Source of the DNA: Methylobacteriaceae bacterium
GTDB taxonomy: Bacteria > Pseudomonadota > Alphaproteobacteria > Rhizobiales > Beijerinckiaceae
Assembly (NCBI GenBank): GCA_020638135.1
Contig: JACKJE010000014.1
Location: 30,107 to 94,106, forward strand
Length of the DNA stretch: 64,000 nucleotides
Direction: 5' to 3'
This document shows, piece after piece, positions 35,698 to 44,615 of the stretch (position 1 is its first letter; each line of letters opens with the position of its first letter). The notes under the pieces are model-generated. The model searched no databases. It saw nothing but the letters and a program-made list of their open reading frames with translations, and had not been told where the DNA came from. The position numbers and the translations under genes were made by a program.

Positions 35698-36894
35698 ATG
35701 AAGAGACTTGCTCTTGCGCTCGGTGTGAGCGTTGCAACAGGCGCGCTCGTCGCATCGCCGGCCTTCGCGCAATTCAAGACACAGGGCGTCAGCGACACGG
35801 AAATCGTCGTCGGCACGCATATGGACCTTTCCGGTCCGATCAAGTCCTGGGGCATCCCCGCCTCCAACGGCGCCAAGCTCGCCGTTGCGCAGATCAATGC
35901 GGCGGGCGGCGTCAACGGCCGCAAGATTCGCTACATTCTCGAGGACGACGGCTACGATCCCAAGAAAGCGGTGCTCGCGACGCAGAAGCTGATCGAGCTC
36001 GACAAGGTCTTCTCGATCCTCTCGCCGATGGGTTCGGCCACCACGCTCGCGCCGCTGCCGATCGTGCAGGCCGCCGGCATCACCAACCTCTTCTCGATCA
36101 CGGCGGCGGAATTCACCTACGCCATGGATCCCAAGAAGCCGGAAGACCGACTGAAGTTCAACATCTTCTCGCCCTACTACGATCAGGCGCGCACCGGCAT
36201 CAAATACCTGATCGAGACCAAGAAGCCGAAGAAGGCCTGCATCATCTATCAGGATGACGAAATGGGCAAAAACTTCACTGACGCCTACAAGGATCAGCTG
36301 AAGGCGATGAACATCGAGCAGGGCACGATGGTGTCGTTCAAGCGCGGCGCCACCGACTTCTCGTCGCAGGTTGCGCGCCTGAAGGCGGACGGCTGTGATT
36401 TCGTCTCGCTCGGTTCGGTGACGCGCGAATCCGTCGGCATTCTGACGGTGGCCACCAAGAGCGACTACAAGCCGACCTGGATCGCCTTTTCGCCGACCTA
36501 TGTTCCGGATGTCGTCGATCTCGGCAAGGAAATGGCCGAAGGCCTTTATGGCGTGGGTCAGCTTGAAATCTTCTACGAGGACACCGCGACGGGCAAGGTC
36601 AAGCAATATATCGAAGACTACAAGAAGATGTTCGGCGTCGCGCCAAATCTGCAGACGACAACCGGATACAACGGCATGCAGGCCTTCGCGCACTACGCCG
36701 CACAGTGCGGCAAAGCTCTGACCACGGACTGCCTGATCGACAAGATGGAAACGGGTACGCCGTTCCAGGACATTTTCGGCCAGGCGCCGGTCAGGTTCTC
36801 CAAGACCAACCATCTCGGCTCGGAGGAACTGCTCATCGCACAGGTGCAGAAGGGCCGCTGGAAGGCGATCGCGACGCATCAGAAGTACAAGTAA
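35698..36894 (+). CDS. livK: Periplasmic solute-binding protein LivK-type
   Basis: A 398-residue type-I periplasmic binding protein with a signal peptide (about 1-24, cleavage after SPAFA). The mature domain opens with the family sequence EIVVGTHMDLSGPIKSWG and has ASNGAKLAVAQINAAGGVNG, the canonical LivK ligand-lobe pattern. It sits 28 bases after the ligase homologue behind a GGAGGGAG ribosome site and is the last gene of the operon, ended by a strong hairpin. Ligand unknown; by context an organic acid. Confidence 0.9.
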   Translation: MKRLALALGVSVATGALVASPAFAQFKTQGVSDTEIVVGTHMDLSGPIKSWGIPASNGAKLAVAQINAAGGVNGRKIRYILEDDGYDPKKAVLATQKLIELDKVFSILSPMGSATTLAPLPIVQAAGITNLFSITAAEFTYAMDPKKPEDRLKFNIFSPYYDQARTGIKYLIETKKPKKACIIYQDDEMGKNFTDAYKDQLKAMNIEQGTMVSFKRGATDFSSQVARLKADGCDFVSLGSVTRESVGILTVATKSDYKPTWIAFSPTYVPDVVDLGKEMAEGLYGVGQLEIFYEDTATGKVKQYIEDYKKMFGVAPNLQTTTGYNGMQAFAHYAAQCGKALTTDCLIDKMETGTPFQDIFGQAPVRFSKTNHLGSEELLIAQVQKGRWKAIATHQKYK

Positions 36895-36900
36895 ACGCTC

Positions 36901-36924
36901 GGGGCCGGCGCGAGCGCCGGCCCC
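36901..36924. terminator. Bidirectional terminator hairpin
   Basis: A perfect 10-bp GC stem (36901-36910 with 36915-36924, loop CGAG) lies exactly between the livK stop on the plus strand and the atpG stop on the minus strand. There is no long T-run, but position and symmetry fit a two-way terminator between convergent operons. Confidence 0.7.
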
Positions 36925-37811
36925 TATCGCAACGCCGACGACGTTTCCGGGGCGCTGTTGCGAGCGGTCGCGCCCCCAGCGAGTTCGATGATTTCGCTCG
37001 TGATCTCCTCCTGGCGCAGTTGATGCGATTGGGCTACCAGCTGTCCCAACCGATCCTCGACATGTTCATGCGCGACGATCATCGCGCGCATACGCGCCTC
37101 GTTCTCGGCCGCGAAAGACAATGTCGCCGCCTCGCACAATTCGGCGAAGACATATTCCTCCACGAGTTTCGCGAGCAATTGCGATGGCGCGAGCGTCGTC
37201 AGCGGCTGGATCGCCGAAGGTTTGGGCGCAAAGCGGTTGAAATCGAACGGGACCAGGCGACGCTGCACGATGTCCAGCGGCGTGGTCGGACCCGGGATGG
37301 CGTAGACGACAGTCACGCGCGCCACGTGACGCGTCGCCATGCGCTGGTAAAGAGCTTCGACAACGCGATTTGCGAGTTCAGGCGCCTGGGCGACGCGCGC
37401 GACCATCGCGCCCGACCAGTCGATGCTCAGGCCGCGTTCTTCGGCCAGCGAAGCGCCACGGTTCCCAACAATGAGATAAAGCGTAGGCTGCCCACTATCG
37501 CCAGCGGCGCGCATCGCCGCATCGAGCACGCGCTCGTTGAACACGCCGGCGAACCCCTGCTCCGCGCAGAGCGCGACGACGGCATGCGCCCCGTGGGCCG
37601 ACGCCGGAGGCTCGGTCCGCGACACAGGCTGCAAGGCGAGCGCACGCCCGATGGCGGTCGCCACGACGCCCGCATAGGCGCGTATCCCCTCGAGGCTCGC
37701 CTGCGCCTCGCGCGACCGGGCGGCGGCGATCCCGCGCATCGCGGTGATCACGGCCGACAGCTGTTGCACCGAATGGACGCGCGTTTGGACGTCGCGCAGC
37801 CGCTCGCTCAT
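36924..37811 (-). CDS. atpG: N-ATPase gamma subunit
   Basis: A 295-residue central-stalk subunit. The N-terminal helix (RLRDVQTRVHSVQQLSAVITAMRGIAAARSREA) and C-terminal helix (ENEARMRAMIVAHEHVEDRLGQL...RQEEITSEIIELAGG) are the two coiled-coil strands typical of gamma. It is the last gene of the atpDCQRBEFAG operon. Its ATG overlaps the atpA stop (ATGA). The globular middle diverges from housekeeping F-ATPase gamma, as expected for the N-type. Confidence 0.88.
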   Translation of the reverse strand: MSERLRDVQTRVHSVQQLSAVITAMRGIAAARSREAQASLEGIRAYAGVVATAIGRALALQPVSRTEPPASAHGAHAVVALCAEQGFAGVFNERVLDAAMRAAGDSGQPTLYLIVGNRGASLAEERGLSIDWSGAMVARVAQAPELANRVVEALYQRMATRHVARVTVVYAIPGPTTPLDIVQRRLVPFDFNRFAPKPSAIQPLTTLAPSQLLAKLVEEYVFAELCEAATLSFAAENEARMRAMIVAHEHVEDRLGQLVAQSHQLRQEEITSEIIELAGGATARNSAPETSSALR

Positions 37812-39343
37812 CCCCGCGTCTCCTCAGATGCAGCGACTTCGCGCGCGAGCTCTCGTACGGCTTCAACAAGACGTCGCCGCACATTCTCGTCCAGTTCGCC
37901 CGTACGCGAAACCTCCTCTGCGAGGGCGCTCGCATTGGTATCGAGATAGCCGCCGAGCAAGGCGCGAACCTTGTCGACAATGGCCGGTCGATGCTCGTCG
38001 AATACGCCGTCGGACAATGCGGCCAGCAACGCCGCCTCGTGGACCAGACGCAGCGGCGCAAGCCGCGGTTGCGACAGGAGCGCGCGAATGCGATGGCCGC
38101 GCGCGATCTGCGCTTTGACGCGACTGTCGGTGACGCCGCCAAAGCGCGTGAAAATCTCGAGCTCGAGAAATTGCGCATAGTCGAGCCGCAATCGGCTCGA
38201 CGTCTCGCGCAGGGCTCGCTTCTGCGCCTTTCCCCCGACGCGGCTGACGCTCAGGCCGACGTCGACGGCCGGGCGCTGGTTGGCGGCGAACAGTTCGGCG
38301 CTGAGCACGATCTGGCCGTCCGTGATCGAGATCAGATTTGTCGGAATATAGGCGGCGAGATTGCCGGCGTCCGTTTCAGCAATCGGCAGGGCGGTCAGCG
38401 AGCCGCCGCCGAGCGATTTCGACAATTTGGCCGCACGTTCGAGCAACCGGGCATGCACATAGAAGACATCGCCCGGATAGGCTTCGCGTCCCGGCGGTTC
38501 GCGCGTGAGCAGCGCGAGCTCGCGATGAATTGCCGCGTGCTGCGTCAGGTCGTCGATCACGACGAGCGCGTGATCGCCGCGATCGCGAAAATATTCCGCC
38601 ATGGCCATGCCGGCGAAGGGCGCGATCCATTGCAACCCCGGCGCTGCGGCGGCGGACGCCACGACGAAGATGCAGCGCTCGGGCGCGCCGTGGCGGCGCA
38701 CGGCTTCGATCACGCGTTCGACGGCCGTCGCGCGCTGACCGACCGCGACATAGACGCAGATCATGTCCGTATGCTTCTGCGCGATGATCGTATCAACCGC
38801 GACCGCGGTTTTGCCGGTCGCACGGTCGCCGACGATGAGTTCGCGCTGGCCGCGACCGAGCGCGAACAGCGCATCGACGACGAGTATTCCGGTTTCGACC
38901 GGTTCCGAAACCAGGTCCCGGTCGATGATCGCCGGCGCCGCGCGCTCGATCGGCTGCGTCTGCGCCGCTGCGATCGGGTCGGCGCGGTCGAGCGGCCGGC
39001 CGAGCGGATCAACCACGCGGCCGAGCAGTTCCGGACCGACCGGCGCGCGGACGACCTCTCCGGTTCCGGCGACGCGCGCGCCGGCCTCGATGCGGGCGTC
39101 GTCGTCGACCAGCACAGCGCTGATCTGCGCGGCGTCGAGCGCGAGGACAAAACCGCTCTGCCCGCCTTCGAATCGAAGCAATTCGCCGAGTCGCGCGGAT
39201 GGCAGGCCAGAGATCCGCGCGATCCCATCGGCGACCGCTTCGACCCGGCCGATCTGTTCGATCTGTGGCGCGAGTGCAGCGCGCGCCAGCGCCGCCCGAT
39301 TGCGAGCGAGCCAAGCATCGCGCGATCGGTCAGACATGGCCAT
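37808..39343 (-). CDS. atpA: N-ATPase alpha subunit
   Basis: A 511-residue F1 alpha subunit with Walker A GDRATGKTAV, the conserved DDLTQHA segment and PGREAYPGDVFYVHARLLERAA. It forms the catalytic hexamer with AtpD. The start at 39343 overlaps atpF by about 14 bases; ATG 39337 is an alternative. The N terminus is shorter than in housekeeping F1, as in other N-ATPases. Confidence 0.92.
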   Translation of the reverse strand: MAMSDRSRDAWLARNRAALARAALAPQIEQIGRVEAVADGIARISGLPSARLGELLRFEGGQSGFVLALDAAQISAVLVDDDARIEAGARVAGTGEVVRAPVGPELLGRVVDPLGRPLDRADPIAAAQTQPIERAAPAIIDRDLVSEPVETGILVVDALFALGRGQRELIVGDRATGKTAVAVDTIIAQKHTDMICVYVAVGQRATAVERVIEAVRRHGAPERCIFVVASAAAAPGLQWIAPFAGMAMAEYFRDRGDHALVVIDDLTQHAAIHRELALLTREPPGREAYPGDVFYVHARLLERAAKLSKSLGGGSLTALPIAETDAGNLAAYIPTNLISITDGQIVLSAELFAANQRPAVDVGLSVSRVGGKAQKRALRETSSRLRLDYAQFLELEIFTRFGGVTDSRVKAQIARGHRIRALLSQPRLAPLRLVHEAALLAALSDGVFDEHRPAIVDKVRALLGGYLDTNASALAEEVSRTGELDENVRRRLVEAVRELAREVAASEETRG

Positions 39344-40073
39344 GACGGGTCAGCTCCGCCGAAATACGTTCGAGATCGGCTTTCAGATTGTTGCGGACGA
39401 CGACATGCGGCGCCGTCAATTCGAAGCCCGCGATCACGCCGGGATCGACCTCGACCGACACTTGCGCAGGAGCGCCGATCGCCGCGCTCAGCTTGTCGCG
39501 CACGGCGCCGAGCGCCGCATCGGACAGGGCGCGCGGCGTACGCAGCAGGAATTGCGCGCCGTCGGCGCGCACCGCCGCCAGCGTCGGCGCCGGTAGCGCT
39601 GCGATCTGCGCGGCCAGGTCATCGTCGAAACCGATTGTTCGCGCGGCCTCGGGCAGACGGGTCAAGAGCCTTTCGGCGATGTCCACGGCAAGCATGGCCG
39701 CTCGATCGTCAGCCGATTGCGCCTCTTCGCGTCGCGCCCGTTCGACGTCGGCCCGGGCTTCCGCGCGCAGGCGCTCGCCGTCGGCCTGCGCTTCGGCGAG
39801 CAACGCTGATTTCTCCATTGCCGCATCGGCTGCCGCCGCACTCAGAGCGTCGGCGCGCGTCGCTGCGGCTTTGGCGAGTTCGTCGGCCGCGCGTCGCCGG
39901 TCTGCGCCGGCGTCGGCCGCCGCCTTCGCTGCATCGGCGAGACGCACATCGACCTCCGCCTGCCGCGCGGCGATGATGTCGGCGACCGGGCGGAACAGGA
40001 ATCGCCCGAGCAGCCAGACCAGAATCAGGACGTTGACGGCCTGCAGTCCCAACGTCCACCAGTCGATATGCAT
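39330..40073 (-). CDS. atpF: N-ATPase subunit b with delta-like C terminus
   Basis: A 247-residue subunit. One N-terminal membrane helix (about 5-28) leads into a long Ala/Arg/Glu-rich coiled coil to about 140. The remaining 100 residues end in SVEVDPGVIAGFELTAPHVVVRNNLKADLERI, which resembles the C-terminal part of the delta/OSCP subunit. No separate atpH exists in this operon, so the b subunit probably supplies the delta function. It connects Fo to F1 as the peripheral stalk. Confidence 0.85.
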   Translation of the reverse strand: MHIDWWTLGLQAVNVLILVWLLGRFLFRPVADIIAARQAEVDVRLADAAKAAADAGADRRRAADELAKAAATRADALSAAAADAAMEKSALLAEAQADGERLRAEARADVERARREEAQSADDRAAMLAVDIAERLLTRLPEAARTIGFDDDLAAQIAALPAPTLAAVRADGAQFLLRTPRALSDAALGAVRDKLSAAIGAPAQVSVEVDPGVIAGFELTAPHVVVRNNLKADLERISAELTRHGHV

Positions 40074-40084
40074 AGCGCGTCCGG

Positions 40085-40342
40085 TTATTTGACGAAGGGG
40101 TTCTGGAACAGGACGAGCAGCGCGATCACCAGACAGTAGATCGCCATGGTCTCGATCATCGCCAGTCCGACGAACAGGGTGCGCGACAGCGTGCCCGCGG
40201 CCTCGGGCTGGCGGGCGATCGCGTCCATCGCTGCGGCGACGGCGCGTCCTTCCGCCAGCGCGGGGCCGATCGCGCCGAAGGAAACGGCGATAGCCGCCGC
40301 CAGAATGCTGACGAGTTCGATCAGGTTCTTCGGATCGCTCAT
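40085..40342 (-). CDS. atpE: N-ATPase rotor subunit c
   Basis: An 85-residue hairpin of two membrane helices joined by the polar loop ARQPEA. The ion-binding carboxylate is E64 (AMIETMAIY), with T65 and Y69 beside it. Helix 1 carries a second carboxylate, E31 (GPALAEG), where sodium-type c subunits have glutamine. A two-carboxylate site has been linked to proton binding in an N-type c-ring studied structurally in Burkholderia; that is from memory. The start at 40342 overlaps the atpB stop (ATGA). Confidence 0.92.
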   Translation of the reverse strand: MSDPKNLIELVSILAAAIAVSFGAIGPALAEGRAVAAAMDAIARQPEAAGTLSRTLFVGLAMIETMAIYCLVIALLVLFQNPFVK

Positions 40343-41031
40343 GGGTTGGACGCCTCGTGGCTGGAGGGGCGGCGGCGCCCGACGGCGGCGCCGATGAAGA
40401 CGGTGGCGAGAACAGCGAAAATGTAGGCCTGCACCGCGCCGGTCAGCAGATGCAGCGCCATCAGGGGAATCGGAACGATCAGTCCGGCAAGCATGAGAAC
40501 GATGCCAAGGATGAAGACCCCGCTCATGACATTGCCGAAAAGGCGCACGATCATCGAAAAGGTGCGCGTGAGCTGCTCGATCAGATTGAGCGGGATCATG
40601 ATCCAGCTCGGCTCGGCGAAAGTAGCGAGATAGCCTAGGAAGCCGCGCGTGCGCACGCCGTGTACGATTGTCGCCGCCAGCACGATCAGCGCGAGGGCCG
40701 CATCGGTCTCCAGCCGCGCCGTCGGCGGCTCGACGCCGGGGATCAGATAGGACCAGTTGGCGACAAGCACGAACAGGAATATGGAGCCGATGAGCGCGCG
40801 ATAAGGCGCTGGATCGACCTGCATGGTCTCGCGCAGCTGCGTATCGATCGCGGAGACGAGAATTTCCAGCGCGGCCTGTCCCTTCGACGGCGTGATCGAC
40901 AACCGGCGGGCGGCGAGCACGGCGCCGACGACGAGAAAGGCCATGACGCCCCAGGCGACGACCACCGGCTCGGTGATCGGCGCCGGCCCGATGTGGAACA
41001 GGGGCTGGCTCTGAAGCGGCGATGCCATCAT
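40339..41031 (-). CDS. atpB: N-ATPase subunit a
   Basis: A 230-residue membrane subunit with about five or six helices. The essential stator arginine is in FSMIVRLFGNVMSG, and the downstream helix has LTGAVQAYIFAVLATVFIG. It forms the ion half-channels against the c-ring. The tandem ATGATG at 41031/41028 overlaps the atpR stop. The tail RRRPSSHEASNP is a short basic extension. Confidence 0.92.
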   Translation of the reverse strand: MMASPLQSQPLFHIGPAPITEPVVVAWGVMAFLVVGAVLAARRLSITPSKGQAALEILVSAIDTQLRETMQVDPAPYRALIGSIFLFVLVANWSYLIPGVEPPTARLETDAALALIVLAATIVHGVRTRGFLGYLATFAEPSWIMIPLNLIEQLTRTFSMIVRLFGNVMSGVFILGIVLMLAGLIVPIPLMALHLLTGAVQAYIFAVLATVFIGAAVGRRRPSSHEASNP

Positions 41032-41336
41032 GGGCGACGCTCCATGCGACGCAGGACGAACGCTCTCGCGACAAGAAGGCCGAGCGCGCCGGCAAGCAGG
41101 GCCGGCGCGCCGAGGCGCACGAGCCCGATCAGCGCGCCGACGACCAGCGCAAAACGGCCGGCTTGCAAGATCAACGCGCGGGCGACGGCGCCTTCTGCGA
41201 ACAGACGCGCATTGAGCGCGAGCGAACGGAAATGAACGACGCCGAGCAGGGCGCCGAACGCGAAGGCGGCAGTCGCCGTCGCCAGCGATCCCGGCGCCCC
41301 GAAGCTGGATGAGGCTCGCGCAAGCATGTCCATCAT
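41028..41336 (-). CDS. atpR: N-ATPase accessory membrane protein AtpR
   Basis: A small membrane protein, 102 residues from the ATG at 41336 (the start overlapping the atpQ stop as ATGA; an upstream ATG at 41357 is possible). It has about three hydrophobic helices. The segment GVVHFRSLALNARLF, with a conserved Arg in the first half, is typical of AtpR, which is found only in N-ATPase operons. It may assist Fo or c-ring assembly or act as a magnesium-linked accessory. Confidence 0.85.
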   Translation of the reverse strand: MMDMLARASSSFGAPGSLATATAAFAFGALLGVVHFRSLALNARLFAEGAVARALILQAGRFALVVGALIGLVRLGAPALLAGALGLLVARAFVLRRMERRP

Positions 41337-41620
41337 TGTCGTTGCATCCAACGCCACGCCGAATAGAGGCCGATGCCGGCGCCGATGAGGATCGCCGGCG
41401 CCGAAAAGAACAGGCCGCTGTCGAAGAACTTGTCGAGCCAGCGGCCGAGCGCCACGCCGAGCAGCATCGGGATGACGATCATCCAGCCGAGCACGCCGAT
41501 CTGGCTCAGCCGAAATCCGACGCCCTGCTCGCGGAACTCGCGGCTTTCACGCTCGCGCTCCGCGGCGCGGCGTGCGGCGCTCATGGTACGGTCGACGTCC
41601 TTGTCGTGCGCCTCGGTCAT
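41333..41620 (-). CDS. atpQ: N-ATPase accessory membrane protein AtpQ (AtpI-like)
   Basis: A 95-residue protein. A charged N-terminal third (ARRAAERERESREFREQ) is followed by two membrane helices (IGVLGWMIVIPMLLGVALGRWLD and FFSAPAILIGAGIGLYSAW), matching the AtpQ/AtpI-like layout. The start at 41620 overlaps the atpC stop (ATGA). It belongs to the N-ATPase-specific pair with AtpR. Confidence 0.85.
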   Translation of the reverse strand: MTEAHDKDVDRTMSAARRAAERERESREFREQGVGFRLSQIGVLGWMIVIPMLLGVALGRWLDKFFDSGLFFSAPAILIGAGIGLYSAWRWMQRQ

Positions 41621-42066
41621 GGCGCGTTCCCGTGCGGGGGCAGCGGACCCGGCGCGTGGCCGGGTTTCAGGAAACGCAGGATCTGTCGCACCGCACGCGC
41701 ATGCAGGCGCGTCTGCTCGACTCGCGCAATGCGCTCGGCCTCCAGTTCGTCGGCGCGCATCGAACGCACCTTGTCTTCGAGCGCATCGAGATCGTCGCCG
41801 ACGACGCCGTGCCGGCAGGCGACCGAGACGCGCGCGCCGCCGGTCACGATCAGGACGCCGCCGCGCAACGCGCAATAATGGGTCTCGCCCGCGCCGTTGC
41901 GCCAGCGCACGACCGACGGCGGCAGCACTGTCATCAGATCGGCATGACCCGGCAGGACGCCGAACGCCCCGCTCTCGTCTTCCGCGCGCACCGCAGTGAC
42001 GCCGTCGGCGCGCACCAGCGCGGTGGATGGCGTCGATATGTCGAGACGGAGCGTGGCGACTGTCAT
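41617..42066 (-). CDS. atpC: N-ATPase epsilon subunit
   Basis: A 149-residue epsilon subunit. The N-terminal beta sandwich (TLRLDISTPSTALV, GAFGVLPGHADLMTVLPPSVV) is intact and is followed by a C-terminal helical region (LDALEDKVRSMRADELEAERIARVEQTRLHAR). The start at 42066 overlaps the atpD stop (ATGA). It couples gamma to the c-ring and may inhibit ATP hydrolysis. Confidence 0.9.
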   Translation of the reverse strand: MTVATLRLDISTPSTALVRADGVTAVRAEDESGAFGVLPGHADLMTVLPPSVVRWRNGAGETHYCALRGGVLIVTGGARVSVACRHGVVGDDLDALEDKVRSMRADELEAERIARVEQTRLHARAVRQILRFLKPGHAPGPLPPHGNAP

Positions 42067-43505
42067 GCCGGAGCGCCCGACCTTGCAGCCTGAAGCGCCC
42101 GCGCAGCCTCCTCCTTCGCGCGCGCCTCCTCGATCGAGCCGATCATGTACAGAGAGTCCTCGCGCCATTCATCGCAGGCGCCGCCCAGGATGGACTTGCA
42201 GCCCGCGAGCGTGTCGGCAAGCGGCACCGAGCGGCCAGGCACGCCCGTGAACGCCTCGGTCACGAGGAAGGGCTGGGTCAGGAAGCGCTGCAGCTTGCGC
42301 GCGCGCCCGACAATGCGTCGGTCTTCCGCACCAAGCTCCTCGACGCCGAGCAGCGCGATGACGTCCTGCAATTCCCGGTAATGTTCGATCGCGCGCCGTG
42401 TTTCCGTGGCGACCTGCGCGTGCATCGCACCGACCACGCCGGGATCGAGGAGGACCGACGAGGATGCGATCGGGTCGATCGCCGGATACATGCCTTCCGC
42501 CGCCATGCCGCGCGACAGAACCACCATGCTGTCGACATGCGCGGCGATTGCGGTCACGGCCGGGTCGGTGAAGTCGTCGGCTGGCACATAGACGGCCTCG
42601 ATCGCCGTGACCGAAGCGCCGCCGACGGAGGCGATGCGTTCCTGCAGCGCGGCCACTTCGCTGGCGAGCGTCGGTTGATAGCCGACACGCGAGGGAAGGC
42701 GGCCGAGCAGGCCGGAAACTTCTGCGCCGGCCTGTACGAACCGGAAGATATTGTCCATCAGAAGAAGCACGTTCTTGCCGCGCTCGTCGCGAAAATATTC
42801 GGCGACGGCGAGCGCAGTCATCGGCACGCGCCAGCGCGCGCCGGGCGGCTCGCCCATCTGCCCGTAAACGAGCGAGGTTCGAGCCAGGACGCCCGATTTT
42901 GTCATGTCGAGCAGCATTTCATGGCCTTCGCGGGAACGTTCGCCGACGCCCGCGAAGACCGCAATGCCCTGATATGAGGCGGCCACCGCCTGGATCAACT
43001 CCATGACGAGAACGGTCTTGCCGACACCCGCGCCGCCGAACATGGCGGCCTTGCCGCCCTGCGCGAGCGGCGCGAGCAGGTCGATCGCCTTTATCCCGGT
43101 CACGAAGAGCTCGGTCGCGGCAGTTTGCGCCGAGAAATTGGGCGGAGGACGATGAATCGGCCGGCGCGGCGCGTCTGCCGGCAACGGCCCGGCATTGTCA
43201 CAAGCGCGACCGACGACGTCGATCAGGCGGCCGAGCACGGCCTCGCCGACCGGAACCGTTACCGGACCCCCGGCATGAATTGCGCGGTCGCCGCGGCGCA
43301 TGCCCGTCGTCGCCTCGAGTGCGACCGCACGCACGACATGGTCGTCAATATGGGCTTGGACCTCTGCCGTGACGCGCCGGCCGTCGCCCGTTTCGATCCA
43401 GATCGCGTCGAGCAGCGGCGGCAACGAGCCCGATGCAAACGCGCAGTCGAGCGCCGCGCCGCGCACGGCGACCACCTGTCCCTGGATTTGCGGATCGGCA
43501 ACCAT
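42063..43505 (-). CDS. atpD: N-ATPase catalytic beta subunit
   Basis: A 480-residue F1 beta subunit with Walker A GGAGVGKTV, the GERSREG catalytic segment, Walker B NVLLLMDNIFRF, and GRLPSRVGYQPTLASEV. It is first in an atpDCQRBEFAG operon, the diagnostic gene order of N-ATPases; every junction from atpD through atpE except atpE/atpF is an ATGA or near overlap. An FNR-like palindrome lies 51-64 bases before the start. N-ATPases are accessory ion pumps beside the housekeeping F-ATPase. Confidence 0.93.
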   Translation of the reverse strand: MVADPQIQGQVVAVRGAALDCAFASGSLPPLLDAIWIETGDGRRVTAEVQAHIDDHVVRAVALEATTGMRRGDRAIHAGGPVTVPVGEAVLGRLIDVVGRACDNAGPLPADAPRRPIHRPPPNFSAQTAATELFVTGIKAIDLLAPLAQGGKAAMFGGAGVGKTVLVMELIQAVAASYQGIAVFAGVGERSREGHEMLLDMTKSGVLARTSLVYGQMGEPPGARWRVPMTALAVAEYFRDERGKNVLLLMDNIFRFVQAGAEVSGLLGRLPSRVGYQPTLASEVAALQERIASVGGASVTAIEAVYVPADDFTDPAVTAIAAHVDSMVVLSRGMAAEGMYPAIDPIASSSVLLDPGVVGAMHAQVATETRRAIEHYRELQDVIALLGVEELGAEDRRIVGRARKLQRFLTQPFLVTEAFTGVPGRSVPLADTLAGCKSILGGACDEWREDSLYMIGSIEEARAKEEAARALQAARSGAPA

Positions 43506-43555
43506 GGTTGTTCCGCCCCCGGCCGCTGATCATCACCGCATGCGCGCGTTTTACG

Positions 43556-43569
43556 TTGATCCTGATCAT
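43556..43569. promoter_or_regulatory. FNR/CRP-type palindrome upstream of atpD
   Basis: TTGAT-N4-ATCAT, one base from the FNR/FixK consensus TTGAT-N4-ATCAA, lies 51-64 bases before the atpD start on the opposite side of its promoter. It would suit activation of the N-ATPase operon by an oxygen-responsive CRP/FNR protein, fitting a nitrogen-fixing cell. The match is seen; use is inferred. The rest of the 411-base gap 43506-43916 shows only the hairpin below. Confidence 0.5.
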
Positions 43570-43885
43570 ATTGCCGTCAGGCGCCGGCGCGGACGTCCGC
43601 TTCGCGCGCGAAAATCATCTCGGCGCGAGAAATGGCCGTCTCCTTCCGGGAAGGTCTGGCTGTTTAGCTCGGCGATCACCGGCAAACGGGGGGCCTCGGC
43701 GCGACCATCGCGCCGTTCGGCGAGATCATCCGCATGGGCGAGAACGGCGTCGCCACGAAAACCCATATCCTAGCGGGCGTCACGCCCGGAGACGGCGGCG
43801 TGGCGGTCTGGCCGAGATTCGCCGGCAGGCGCGGGCGACGGAGACACGCGAGTTCACGAGGACGACGCAAGGTCCGGGGAAAGGC

Positions 43886-43904
43886 GCGCCGCCCGGAGCG
43901 GCGC
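43886..43904 (-). terminator. Hairpin after second Liv operon
   Basis: A perfect 7-bp stem (GCGCCGC with GCGGCGC, loop CCGGA) begins 13 bases past the livF stop in the minus direction and is followed by GCCTTTCC. The T-run is short, so this is a moderate terminator candidate separating the second Liv operon from the atp operon. Confidence 0.5.
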
Positions 43905-43916
43905 CGCGCAATTGCG

Positions 43917-44611
<695 letters not shown>

Positions 44612-44615
<4 letters not shown>

